From the NCBI GenBank assembly GCA_035079385.1, contig JAVHKY010000013.1, forward strand, positions 8,988,001 to 9,052,000: a stretch of DNA of 64,000 nt, written 5' to 3'. This DNA comes from Aspidiotus rigidus. Taxonomy: Eukaryota; Arthropoda; Insecta; Hemiptera; Diaspididae. Shown in pieces: positions 14,470-26,034 of this stretch (positions are counted from its first letter, which is position 1; every line of letters starts with the position of its first letter). The notes beneath the pieces are model-generated. The model saw only the letters and a program-made list of their open reading frames with translations, searched no databases and was not told the DNA's origin. The position numbers and the translations under genes are program-made.

Positions 14470-14970
14470 TTTGACTCCCAAGCAGGAGGGGAACTTAAAG
14501 GAATTTCGACAGCTATAAATGATAGGAGTTTAGGAAAGTGTCAGCTTCTGAGCTATATATTATGATAGGGGGAAGGGAGTTGGAAGAATTTCAGCCTCCA
14601 AGCTTTGTACAAAAATAAGAGGGGGACTTGGAAAAATGTTGACTCTTGAGCTATATTATGATAGAAGGGAGACTTGGAAATGCCATTATCATCGGAGGGG
14701 GACTTAAAATATGTACTTTCGACTCTCGAGATATATGTAACAGGAGAGGGACTTGGAAAAATTCCCATCATATATAGGCTCGAGAGTCGAAATTTTTCCA
14801 AGTTTTTTATTGGACGGCGCACGGCAAATTTCTCAAAAAAAAAACCATCAATCCTCCTTTTAAGAGGTTCCCTGTTGAAAGGAGGATTGAGAAAAGTGTT
14901 GACTATCGAGCTATAATATATGGTGGGACAGGGACTTGAAAATATTTCGACTCTCGAGCTATAATATATC
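14470..14970. repeat. Degenerate minisatellite of about 55-bp units
   Basis: Units resemble GGGGGACTTGGAAAAAT followed by TTCGACTCTCGAGCTATA and ATATGATAG. Part of the array (about 14.76-14.81 kb) is inverted. Related single units occur at 0.75-0.93, 17.87-17.94 and 49.80-49.87 kb. The 165- and 80-codon frames here are by-products of the repeat. Confidence 0.6.
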
Positions 14971-15906
14971 TGGAGTAATAATATGTTTAGCGATCTGTAT
15001 TCTTTAACATACTTCATTGCAAATGGTACAATTATGATTATGTCGTACAATATGGAACAGTAAACATCTCTTAAAATCCTCTTCTGTTCATCTGATTTAC
15101 ATCAGAAGTGGGATTCGCACTTAATAATCCCTTAGACACGGGTCAAGGTCTTCTTGACAACAAATTGAAGTGACTCAAACTCCAGCAACAGAAATGATCG
15201 CCGCAGATTCAAATTCATTAACATTCATTGTTGGCAAATTCACCCAAGGAGGCTGAAGAGACATTCAGTAAAACGTATGCTACTCTACTGACAGAAACAA
15301 ACAAACTCTTGCTGAGCTATTGCATCTAACGCTTTACATCTGTCTCTACAAAATGATCCTGTCTTTATGAGTCGATGCCTTATTTTATTTTGGAAAAACC
15401 AAAAAAAGAATGGATTTGCTGAATAGACACGCTAGTCAAGGTCTACTGGTGGTTCTACAGGATAACCTAGAACTTCGCTTTCAACTGCCCGCCAGGACTT
15501 ACCCAGGTACAACACAAAGCAGAATAACCAACAATCTTCCTATAGTGTCTAGGTAACCACTAACTGCGCTCTAGAATTACAACTTTATCATAAAGATGTG
15601 CAGAGGGTTATACAAAGAGCCATTGTTACCTTGTTAGGTGTGATTGGAAAACGTTGCTGAGAAATTAAACAGATGTTAAAGAGAAAGGCAGCAGACAAAG
15701 AGCATACAAAGCCAACAAGCGCAGGAACGACTAAATATGTAGATTTATTGATTGCAATAAATCTCATCCAAGTTGCGCTACTACGTTACTCGCTTTATGG
15801 TTTGAAATTGTATTGATTTTCACCAAGAACAAAAGATCAAGTGCTCGACTTAGATTACTGACAATGGAATGTACAAACAAGTCACAAGAGTTGACACATC
15901 TCTGCA

Positions 15907-16060
15907 TTTCACTACTGGTTGAAATCTGGGAAAGTTGAAAACACCAAAGATACAGTAATGATTTTACAGGAATTCTTGCCAGCGTTTGGTACACCATCAC
16001 GCTATATTACCGAATCCCATTACAGCCTGAACGGTGGCTCAACTACTTTGGTTTTTAGAA
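15907..16060 (+). pseudogene. Integrase-like relic of an LTR retrotransposon
   Basis: A 50-codon open stretch contains TKDTVMILQEFLPAFGTPSR followed by YITES where integrases have a (V/S)(S/T)DRG motif. This resembles the retroelement integrase core around its second catalytic Asp, here lost. Upstream 15.66-15.76 kb could be a trace of the linker before the core. No other domains were found. Confidence 0.35.
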
Positions 16061-16139
16061 AGCATTGACTTTGCAGTCTGTGATTATTCCTCGTTGAAAA
16101 TTAGATCATAATAAAAAAGTCGTCCTCTTTTTCATCCTT

Positions 16140-17213
16140 ATACAACCACTTCGAGTTTTAACTGTTTGGCTGCGTACTTCTGTGTAAATAACAAAAAGCC
16201 TTTTTTCCGTAATCGTTGTTTTGGAGGTACGTCAATTGAACTTTGTACGGAAGCATTGGCTCCTCTGGTTTCCGACATTTTTATGAATATGTTTGAGAAA
16301 GGTCTATTTACTTCACAGTGCGTGCTTATACAGTACATTGGGAACTGACATAGATATGTGGACGATATTCTATGTCTATGGACAGGCTCAATGAAACAAC
16401 TTCAGGAATTTTTTCTTTTATTAACTCTCTATATCCCTCAATCAGATTCACGCTCGAGGTCGGCGGTAAATCCATTAACTTTCTAGATCTCTCCATCACC
16501 TTAAATGAAGGCAAACACGAATCTGATTCTCAGGAAGCCTACCTGTACTGGTATAACTATAGATGGCTCTACTTATTGCCCCCCTCACATTAGCACGCCC
16601 TCTTTCTCAATATGATTCATAGGTCAGTGTCCATCCCTCTCAAACCTCAAGCCTTCAAAAAAGAAGTGGACTCTATTGAGCTCATAGTGAAGATCAATCA
16701 TGTGAAGTTCAACATTGATAAATTAATTCATAGGAAATTAGTATCTAGAATTCTTAATGCCACTACTACTCACTCAAGAGACACGAATCTGAGAAAACTC
16801 CCTTACCTCGGTAAGCTCTCCTCCCTCCTCTCTCGTTTACTAAAACATCACACATTTGAAACCAGCTTTTTACAATGTGAACCCACTTAGAAACCTCCTT
16901 GGTCATCTTAAGGACCCGATTCCCTCTGGTAAAAAGTGTAGTGTTTACAAAATCCAGTGCAATGAATATCCCTTCTCTTATATTGGGCAAACAGGTCGGC
17001 CCTTAAAAACGAGCTTCAATGAGCATAGGTACGCCCTAACCTCGCGTCAACCCAATCTCTCTAATTTTGCTGCCCATCTTCTGGCATCTAGACATCCTTT
17101 TCCTGAACCTAAAAATGTCCGCCTCTTACACGAAAAAAATTCTAAATACAAATGTACCGCACTGCAGTCTACAGAAATAATCAAATCGCTTTATAATTAC
17201 TCACCTGTATAGT
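16140..17213 (+). mobile_element. Penelope-like element, RT and GIY-YIG endonuclease (broken)
   Basis: A decayed but long copy. In order: PLVSDIFM of the reverse transcriptase (about 16.26 kb), HRYVDDIL at 16349-16372 (the catalytic Asp pair), then after a frameshift near 16.41 kb FTLEVGGKSINFLDLSI, and at 16.94-17.08 kb the endonuclease with SVYKIQC and SYIGQTGRPLKTSFNEH. Stops and at least two frame changes interrupt it. The RT plus C-terminal GIY-YIG order is diagnostic of EN+ Penelope-like elements, which self-copy by target-primed reverse transcription. Confidence 0.8.
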
Positions 17214-17570
17214 AAACGAGAAAATCCCTACTTCTTGACAAGAAATAACTGGAATGAATTATGATGTAATCTGTTGCGATTTATTTCTTTACGGGTTTAC
17301 TCACTTCGGTCAGTATGTTCTTGCCCGTTCATGGGTTTTTATGCGAAAGCGCTCGCTCAATAATTTTTTAAATTTTGACTCTAGTAACCTTTGTGTTTTT
17401 GTGAATTTTGTAATTTATGTGTCGCAACATGGAACAAAGAATTCTCGAGACTGAGTTCATAATAGATGACGTATTTTGATAAGTAACGTGAAACTATTGG
17501 AGAGTCCACAATAGGAGAAGTTCTGGAATTTGCTTGAGTAATAATCTTCGTTTTTACACTCTTCAAGGGC
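17214..17570. other. Probable 3' flank of the Penelope-like element
   Basis: No coding signal beyond the GIY-YIG domain. Contains GTGTCGCAACATGGAAC; nothing else recognised before the duplication unit starts. Confidence 0.35.
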
Positions 17571-18192
17571 TTGGTTCCAGAAAAATTATCTTCCCCACAT
17601 TATGGAAGAAATTTCAAGTAGGAATTAATCTTATGTCGTGACGTACGTAGTAAAAAAAAACACAAGCTAAACCACTCTTTGGGCTTAACTTCGTAGTTTC
17701 TGCCCTCTGAAACATTTTTAAATGTCTGTAGAATTATTTCATTTTTTTTTTTTTCTGGGCCTACATAATTACGTATACGTCATCAAAGAAAATAAAATTC
17801 ATAACGAAGTAAAAAGGCTACCAAAAGCTTCAGCGTCTATATTATACATGAAAAAAGTCTCTCGAACAATTTCAACTTTCGAGTTTCAAATACGAGGGAA
17901 AGGGCACTGGGGAAAAATTTTGACCATCGAGCTGTAGCTATAAAAGCTACAGAGGCTTAGAAATTTTAATGATTTCCGATTGAGGGCAGGGTCCTGAAAT
18001 TCTTCGCTTTATAGTTGGATTTCGGAAGGGCATCGGAGAAATCAGAAGCATATACGTCTTTATCCGATCCAGTAACGTAGATAAGGAGAGATGCGGGGGA
18101 TGTATCCCCTGATTGTTTTTTTTTTACCATCTCTCGCCCAATTTAATCTACTTTTTCACCAAGCATTGTTTTTTTTTTTTTTTTTTTTCTAG

Positions 18193-18279
18193 TGACACCT
18201 CTACCTGGAAAAAATATGCTCCTTCTCTGGGATTGCCAAATCGTATCTACCTTACTGATCCAATCTAAAATTACGAATA
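18193..18279 (+). pseudogene. Decayed copy of the unrecognised exon (unit 1)
   Basis: Follows a long T tract and TTTCTAG acceptor. The frame reads LPGKKY-like then NRIYLTDPI and a stop. See the 45.03-kb copy. Confidence 0.35.
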
Positions 18280-18890
18280 ATTCCACATTTCTACCCTCTC
18301 CAGAGCCTTTCGATTAAAGACGAATTTTCTGACCTTTCCTTCCACATTATGCAAGAAATTTCAAATAGGAATCAAGCTTCTCTAGAAACGTACAGAGTTT
18401 TAAAAAAACAGAAACTTTTTGGCTAATAACATGAATACCTTCCTTCTTCTGTCTTCTCAAAAATTTTCCAATTGTTTGTAGAATTCTTTCGCCTTTTTGT
18501 TTTTAATCCTACATTATGTGTAATTCATAAAAATCCAATATGTCAGGACTTTTGGTACACAAATACAATATTATGAAGGAGATTTTCAGAAAAGATTTCA
18601 ACTTTAGAGCTCGAAATACAAGAGAAAGAGGTCTAAAAAAAAAATAATCCTTGAGCTGTAGCTTGCGGAGACGAGCTTATTTTCATGATTTTCGCTTAAG
18701 GGCTGGAAGTCCTAAGGCTCTTAATGTCTTAATCACTGGATAGTTGAAATTTCTAATTGAACGTAGTTATCCATCTCCCCTTTTTTTCATGAGTCATTGG
18801 AGTACTACGTTTTCTTCATCAAAAACTAGAGGCTCTGGACAGACTATCCAAATATTTTGAAGATCTGTTAGGACGGTATAAGACAAAACT

Positions 18891-20688
18891 TGAGATGTAG
18901 CGACGATTATGTGGGGTGAACTTTTCATGTAGGTCGTGTTCGTTCGGGGGTGCAAGATGCGACAGTATTGGTATGGAATCGAGATAGTTGAATTAATTTT
19001 CGTGTACCCCATTGCATCCTAGCCTATACCGTCGTGTAGCGAGCGTCTTTCCTTCTTCCCCTTCCTGGTTATCCTTATCTAACTCGTATATCCATATAGT
19101 TCCTTACTTCTCCTGCTATCTCGGTTGCACACGAATCTAAAGCGGACGACTGACGAGAGGGAGGGAAAATTTACTTGAGTTTCACCGGTGAGTTTCGGCT
19201 CGGCGGTGAGTTGGTGTATGTTCTTTGAAAGAGCTTCTTGTTCGTTGAAGGCTAACTTATGGTGAATTTTAGCTCCGTTTGCGGTCGATGTGCCGTCGAC
19301 GATAAGAGCTAAACCTCTTGGCGGTGTGGTCCGATAGGTGCGTTTTTGAGATGCGTAAAATGGAAACTTTTGTATATTATTATTTATAAAGACTTTTATT
19401 CGATGAGATCAAATTGTTGCGAACTATAATATTGTGTTATTGATCTATATTCACCAAAATTTGGTGTCGATACCCGGAGCTACCGAGAGTGTTTCCATCG
19501 ACGGGTACTACTCCGAGAGCATCAGACTCAGACTGAGGAAAGGATTCGTGCCCGTACCTTAGCATAAGAACTTCAATTTGCGCGTGGTACCTCGTGAATT
19601 GATCGCGCTCGAGTTTCGTGGGTATTTATCGAGTTGGCGATATTAGAATTGGAAACATTTTCAATTGGCGTCTAGTAGTTGCTTTATAACATCGTTCTAC
19701 GAAGAGGAAGATGGTAACCAAAGTCACCTAAATTCGGAAAAATTGCGTATTATTGACGAAATCAAGTTTGCTATGATACCTACACTTTTATTACTTATTA
19801 ATGATAGATCGACGATTTCCCTAGCTGATCTGTTGTACAAAATATCGTATGTATATGTTTGCATAGATTAATGTCGCCTCATTTAATATAATTGTTAATT
19901 TCTGTATTTTACTCGAAGTCGAATTCTCTTCCTCCTAGTAGAAGAGTATCGGATTAGTTTATTTTTTAGAGAGTTCCCGGATCCCTACGAATTAGACGCG
20001 AAGGTGATTATACGAGTACCTAGAACAATTCCGCAGTCTGCAAGTTATCAACGAATGATTCTTTCGGCCCTGTTTTCTAAATTTTTATTTCAGGTTACCC
20101 GTAGTCCCCAATCTCTCTTAGCCTCAATCGACTGACTTGTGCAGTCCTCGTTTTCACTCTTAGATTCCAAGTGCTTGTTATGGATTTTCCGATCATGAGT
20201 GGTGTTCAGTTTCTTTTATAATTTTCTATCGATTGAAGTAGACTCTTAGCTACTGGATTTATGATTACTACGACAAACTATGTTCTTCAGTTTGGCGGCT
20301 AAGTAGAGTCCGCAATCGACGACATCGCTAGCCTCAATTGTCAAGATATTTCGTATAGCAGTATGTGATCTGAAAAAGTGAACCAAAAACTGACTGTGGT
20401 CTATTTTCAGTTACTCACGCCTTCAGGAAGATGTATTCATGCTCGCCCGATTGAGCTAGTCAGGTTCGGTCCCCTAAGGTGGAAAGGAATTGAGGTAGGA
20501 GTCGGATACTATCTGATGTTGGTTGTGATTAATTTGATGCCTAGATTTAGTTACGATGTTTCGATAAAGTACGAACTTTTGTCTCAAGTCTCGTCTACCT
20601 CGATACAGCCGTGTCAAGTTCATAATAAATTAATGTCTAGGTTCATGTGCTTGTGCTCGTATGCTCTACTCATACGCTGTTACATCAC
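18891..20688 (+). mobile_element. 1.8-kb insert, possible LTR-retrotransposon remnant
   Basis: Absent from units 2-4 at the same point; AAACT flanks it on both sides (18886-18890, 20689-20693), as expected of a 5-bp target duplication. TTTGGTGTCGATACCCGG at about 19461-19478 looks like a tRNA primer-binding site of BEL/Pao type, with 570 bp of LTR-like sequence before it. No second LTR and no gag or pol frame could be seen, so the class is tentative. Confidence 0.4.
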
Positions 20689-20843
20689 AAACTGTATAGT
20701 TTACAAAGCTCAGTTTTTCAAATAGTTTCTAAGGTCGCCAACAAACCCCTGTTACATATAACTTATTTCTTCCTTCTAATCCAAAAAAAATACTGGAACC
20801 TTCATGAGTAGAATGAAATTCATTAATGGTGCAATAAATACTA

Positions 20844-20849
20844 TTTATT
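20844..20849 (-). terminator. AATAAA polyadenylation signal, peptide gene copy 1
   Basis: AATAAA inside the conserved context TTGAATAAATAGTATTTATT, 146 bp beyond the stop codon. It is present at nearly the same distance (146-177 bp) in all four minus-strand copies. Confidence 0.55.
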
Positions 20850-20994
20850 CAATTTTGACAAACAGAAAAGAATCTAAATATTTGAAATTTTTGAAGTATT
20901 TGAATACTTGATAATTAAAATAATGAAATTTTTCCTTTCTAAAGGTGCTCATTAGTCCAGTTTAAATGGATGTGACGGGGCCTTTTACGAAATA

Positions 20995-21514
20995 TTAACA
21001 AGCTCCATCATGCACGTATGAATAATCTAGAAAGAGAGAAAATTATATTTTTATAAATAAAAAGTCTCCAAGTATCAAACAATTGAGAATTATTGGGGTT
21101 TTTCAGAGAAATTGTGAGGAACCGGAGGTATTCTCATACGTATATGAATATAAATAAACGCTGGAAGAGATGCGATTTTAAAATAGAATTGAGTTTTTAA
21201 ATTGTACCACTTCCATATAAACACGTAAACACTTTCCGTGTTTGTTTACATTCAGTAAGAGTACCTCTAGGTCTTTAGAATTGTACTGATAAAAACATAC
21301 CGTACACTGATTTAAATTTTTTGTGGGTTTAATAATATGATAAAAAATGATGTAGGTACTCACCTCCTCCTTCATATTCATTCTGATAGTTCATGGCCTG
21401 GATGCTGTTGAAGTTTTGAGGTCCACCGCTTCTATTGTCTACTGCACAAATTTCAGCCTGAGAAAAAACTACAACGCAGGCGAGGAGCACGAACAACAAC
21501 ACGATTGTTTTCAT
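20995..21514 (-). CDS. Small secreted two-cysteine peptide, copy 1 (two coding exons)
   Basis: Coding exons are 21364-21514 and 20995-21026, joined across a 337-bp phase-1 intron (donor GTGAGT at 21358-21363, acceptor TTTCTAG ending at 21027). The product is 60 residues. Residues 1-20 form a signal peptide (MKTI, a hydrophobic LLFVLLACVVVF core, cleavage expected after SQA). The mature part has Cys23, PQNF at 32-35, GG at the exon junction and ends in YVHDGAC, so its second cysteine is the last residue. A single disulfide would close almost the whole chain (inference). The open frame that runs on past the donor is intron. A TATA box and non-coding exon lie about 1 kb upstream and an AATAAA lies 146 bp past the stop. 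Four paralogues in the window share this plan. I know no named family; hormone, salivary effector or defence peptide are all possible. Confidence 0.8.
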
Positions 21515-22567
21515 TTTGGCGTTTATTAGAGCTGATGAATCAGAAACGAAGGCACATCTTTAAAAATTCTAGTACAATATGAAGCCACCTACAAATTTTA
21601 AAATTCATATCCTCTACTTCACTTTTTTTGAAGAGATCTTCAAAGAACAAGAAGTGCAAATTATAGGTATACCTTAATCAACTCCGAAAAACTCATTTCA
21701 GGAGCTAGGCCTAAGGAAATGAATCTAAAGTATATTATTATAGACAGAAGTACAAATAAGGATGGCGATGAAAATTTCCTTGATAAGTAATACAAGAATG
21801 AATTGGGTGTCATTCGATGGTCCCGTCATAAAGTATGTAATTTATTATGGGAGTAGCATCACATGTGTTTCTCTACTTGAGCCATATCTAACAAAAATGT
21901 TTCAGAAAACACATGAGCTTAGTGAGAAGCGCCTACTTTTGGGTACTAGAAGATGTCGACTTTTATCAAAATGATTGAAATTTCTGTCAACATACTCAGA
22001 ATAAAATTTCGAAAAATGATGATAAGGATTTAAGAACACCAGGCTACTGAACCTATTACACTACGTTACTAAGAATAGAGGCTATTGAGCGGGAATGAGC
22101 TTTTGAGCCACCCAGTTTAATATGCAATAGACTAAGCAGATACTACCTTACACCAACTAGGTACTATATTTTGTACGACCAGTATATAATGAAGTGACAA
22201 TAACCCCGTCAACTAATTAAATATCCTCGTCCTAAAAAAGATATGGAACATGTCTTTAATAATTTTTTGATTGTTTGTAAAGCATTAAGGATAAGAAGTT
22301 GTTGGCTCACAAGAAACAGTTCTACATTATATTCCTCATTTCCGAAAGGCAAAATTCCTATGTTGAGCAAAAGGTATAGAGAATAGCGTAGAATCAGTTC
22401 AATTCAGAACCTCTTTCTCATTTTTATTTCTCGTTCAAGTTATTAGAATTTTTTGACTTCTAGCAATAAATTGTGAAATATGAAAAAGTGTATTTACAAG
22501 TGTAAGAACACCAGGTGCTTATATAGGGAAATGATCATGACATATAAGAAATAAAAGCATAACTTAC

Positions 22568-22642
22568 TTGGAGAGAAGTGTGAAGGTAGATATGTAGGTA
22601 GTAAAGTACAATTGTCTTCTATGACACTACCCAAGAGACTAT
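22568..22642 (-). other. Non-coding first exon of peptide gene copy 1
   Basis: A predicted 5' untranslated exon of about 75 nt. It starts 31 nt after the first T of the TATA box and ends TCTCCAA before a GTAAGT donor at 22562-22567. The same start context, length and donor occur at all five paralogues. The matching acceptor is TCAG at 21532-21535, which leaves 17 nt of leader before the ATG at 21514. The 5' intron would be 1036 bp. This is inferred from conservation between copies; no transcript was available. Confidence 0.6.
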
Positions 22643-22664
22643 GCTCTTACGTTGAATTCAAAGT

Positions 22665-22673
22665 CTTTTTATA
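22665..22673 (-). promoter_or_regulatory. TATA box (TATAAAAAG) of peptide gene copy 1
   Basis: TATAAAAAG on the minus strand, preceded by a block containing AAAAATGGGATTT that recurs upstream of every family member. A palindromic TGACGTCA (CREB/ATF-type site) lies at 22987-22994, about 310 bp upstream. Another candidate, an A+T stretch about 30 bp before the TCAG near the ATG, is weaker and less conserved. Confidence 0.6.
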
Positions 22674-24566
22674 CGAGAAGAAGTCATGATAAATCCCATT
22701 TTTTTCTTTTCCTTCAGTTATCTTTTGAATCACCAACAACCAGAAACATTTGAAAAAATGTAAATTTTGTTGAAATTTTTGGCGGAAGTACCTATAGGTA
22801 AAGAATATATGATTACATGACGATAAAAATCTTGGAAACAAGTTGATGCGTCTATTGAAAATAGTCTTAAAACTTGATTCGTATCGCTACCTACGTGGTA
22901 CCTATAGTATCTAGGTCTATTTTTATATTTTCTGTAGATTTTTGAAGAAAAAAAAAAATATCCAACATGTTTTACAATTTTCCAGATGACGTCAAATATA
23001 CGGAACCTTAGTAGATACAAGCTGTCCATGCCCACGAAAGCTCTTTTTTCACATCGGACTGTAATGGTGAGCGTTTTCAGGAAACCCTTGATCAGGAAAA
23101 AAATAAGAAAACGCTCTCAATTAATCTACCTGACGGTAATGTTTGAAACAATACCCGTTATCGTGATATAGTTGTACCTACCTACAACAGACAATTTTTT
23201 ACATTAATGATATCAATAGACGATAACGTGACATTGGTGTGGGCTATTTTTGTACATTGGTGAGAGCTATTTTCGTTCTTTGTTACCACGTAGGCTATTT
23301 CTAGAAAAAAAAGTGCTAACACGTAAATAACTTTAATACAAATATAGTTCATTTGGAATGTGAACTACATACAGAGGTGACGATAATCCATGTAGTCGCG
23401 CACCTTTTCCAATGGTTTTTACGTCTTTGTTGTTAACAATATCTTTTTTTATTTCCTTTCAAATGATGTATTGTATTGTGATTGGGTGATTACTTTTGAA
23501 AATTTGTAGGATGTCACGCATGTTCCAGCAGTTATTGCACGCAGATGAGTAACCGACATAGTAGCAAACTTACAGGTCTGAAGTATTGTAAGATATCTCT
23601 CAAGAGTTCAACATTTGGAAGCCTTCTTAAACTCAGATCAAAATCCTTTCCAGAGAACTATGCATACAAAATGTTATGTCTCTGTTTCTTGCAAATGGAT
23701 GATACAAAAATCTCTACCTGAAATGCTTCCACTACTCTGTCCCTTAAGTAAGAACAAAAAATCGAAATTACGCGTGCCTGTAAGTTCAATTTTTTGTTGT
23801 TTCTCAACATCTGGTTTGTAATGTCAGTTCTGTCTCCTCTTTTTATGGAGGAAAATTATTTCTTCAATTCTATTCTGCACATTTCTGTCAATGCATGTAT
23901 GCATGATCATCGACTCGTCTTCTCCCGACTTCAGGCGATAATTTATTGTGCAAACAAGGAGTAGACTGCTTACCTTTGTGACAATTAGAAATGGTGACGG
24001 TAATGAGTAAACAAAATAAAAATCAGAGTATGAAGGATTCTTAGATGGTATTGTGGCTTACAACTGTGACACCATTAATATTCTTCTGAGGTTGACTAAT
24101 ATTGTGGAGAAATTCATCTTGTGAAGGTAACTTTCGACTGTAGCAGATACTGTCGATAATATTGAGTAAGTTGTCAAAGTTGATCATGTAAATATTCGGT
24201 GAGTGGAGCAACAAAGCAGTGACTCCTCAAATTGCGTAGTAAGTGACTTGCCTTCGAGTGTCAATTTTCAAGATAATTTGAAATGAGGATTTAATTGACT
24301 TTAATTTGAGGTATTGGCTGGGATGGAGATTTTGGCAACAAGTATGTGTGAGAATTTTTCTAGATAAAAAAATTACCAAAAGTTGTCAAAAATGTGACAT
24401 TTTAGATTTTTGACACAATTGCAGCATCTAAATATGAAAAATGTAATTTTGTAGAAAATATGGCCTCCCATTGTATATTGTCTATGTTATCTATGTCGAT
24501 TATTAATGATTTTTATCTATTTTCGTCATAAATAATCTTTTTTTTCCCCCTAATTTTAGAACAGCC

Positions 24567-24738
24567 TTAAGATATCGAAGTTGCTTACGCTGCTCGCTTG
24601 ATACTTCAATTGGAAAGAAGTGGAAATTATAAAAGGCATTTGACACTCAAAATGTGAGCAACTAATCAATTGTCAAAAAATAATCTGCTCACAGCCCTGT
24701 GAACGCCATAAAAAAGAAATTAAGAAAAGTTCTTAATA
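24567..24738 (-). pseudogene. Inverted copy of the unrecognised exon's 5' part
   Basis: The reverse complement matches 44889-45068: AGAACTTTTCTT, ATGGCGTTC, CAATTGAAG and a frame reading YQASSVSNFDILR. It marks an inversion breakpoint between units. Confidence 0.4.
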
Positions 24739-24939
24739 GCGAAAGTGCCATCAGCAGTCGTCTGATTCAACGTTAATGACGTGGTGTCAATAATCAACTT
24801 GAAAGTTCCTACGATTATGAAGAAATGGAATGGAAAAGGTTCTCTAGAAAAAATACTATCATGTCAAAGTTACAGAGTTATTCTTACAAGGTAAGATAGC
24901 TATTATAAAAGTTCTTTTTCATTATTGATCATAGTAAAT

Positions 24940-26034
24940 TAGTGGGTTTGTATTCAAGAAAGGGAAAATTCGCATCGGCTATAAAACAATGTCCGGAAAT
25001 ATCCGATCCAAAAAAATTTCAAAATAATGTTCTTCTTAAAGGTATCGCAAAGAGTTCCATAAATGGAACCTAATCAATTATTATATTTTAAAATTCATAC
25101 ATTGACCGATAATTTTATTCCCCAAAGGTGACGTAGGTATTCAGTTATGCATCGAGACGTCTTTGAACGTATGAATTTTAAAATGTGGCAATCAAAAGTC
25201 TTATAAAAATTACAAAAATTAAGGTATTTGTTATCACGGAAAAATTTTTTACCAATTATTATGCGTTCAAATCAAGGTGAAAGTTACCCAGGAAAAAAGT
25301 TTCACTTTTCTTTCTTGAGGTTGCCAAAAGCAATATCAAAATTCACTGTATCCGCCTTACTCATTCTGATTTTCTTTCTGTGTTCCCTTTCTCCTGGTTC
25401 AAGTAATTAAAGCCGTGTAGGTAATCTGGTCAAAATATATTCTACCCAAGTTCAGCCCTCCAAAATATTTGTTCTACCTATTTCTTCCCGATGGTTGCTA
25501 AATGAAAAATATTGAGGAACACAAAACGGAATTCCAATTTTTTACAAAAGTCAACGTTGCAATTTTAGTTTTTTTTTTTTTTTTTTGGGGGGGGGGGTGA
25601 TATGCAGTATATTCAATTCAATTATTTGCTAGCATTCTTATTCTGACTAAGTGATTTTTGTACTCTTACATCATTCATTTTGTGTGAATGGGATTCTATC
25701 CTTTAAAAATATTGATCTGTTTCCCCTACATAAGATTCCTAAGAATCTGAACGCGCAGTACCTTGAGTGAGGCACTGCCTAAATTTTCTAGGAGGAAGTA
25801 AGAATTTTAGTTTTAAAACAAATCTTTCGATTGTTTAGACGGAGAATGTCAAAAAACTTGACAATTTGTATCAATGATTATTCGACTTAGCGTAAGCCAT
25901 TTACTGGGCTAAGTTATCTCTTCTACTAACTTCTTTATCATTGAAAATACGTGGCATCTTGACATAAATATAAATACTTATAAGATTGAAAGAAAGTAAC
26001 AAAAATAAAAATATGACTTTTGTAACTTTTTTTC
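24940..26034. other. No gene recognised
   Basis: A+T-rich spacer with a T-tract followed by a G-tract at 25.57-25.60 kb. Confidence 0.5.

Larger units (their letters stand above)
17570..24930. repeat. Duplication unit 1 (carries peptide copy 1)
   Basis: Long stretches match the other units in the same order: the CCACATTATGG...AAATTTCAA segment, the decayed exon at 18.2 kb, CTAGAGGCTCT, the peptide gene, its promoter, and the downstream block to about 24.6 kb. It differs by an 1.8-kb insert at 18891-20688. Confidence 0.7.

Noticed and set aside
14553..15050. 165-codon minus-strand frame
   Set aside because: It runs through the 55-bp minisatellite and repeats with it.
20378..20725. 115-codon frame crossing the right end of the 18.9-20.7-kb insert
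   Set aside because: It spans the insertion boundary into duplicated spacer, so it cannot be an old gene.
21329..21363. Peptide copy 1 read straight through to ...EYLHHFLSYY
   Set aside because: The GTGAGT donor at the same place in all five copies, and divergence of the sequence after it, show that this tail is intron.
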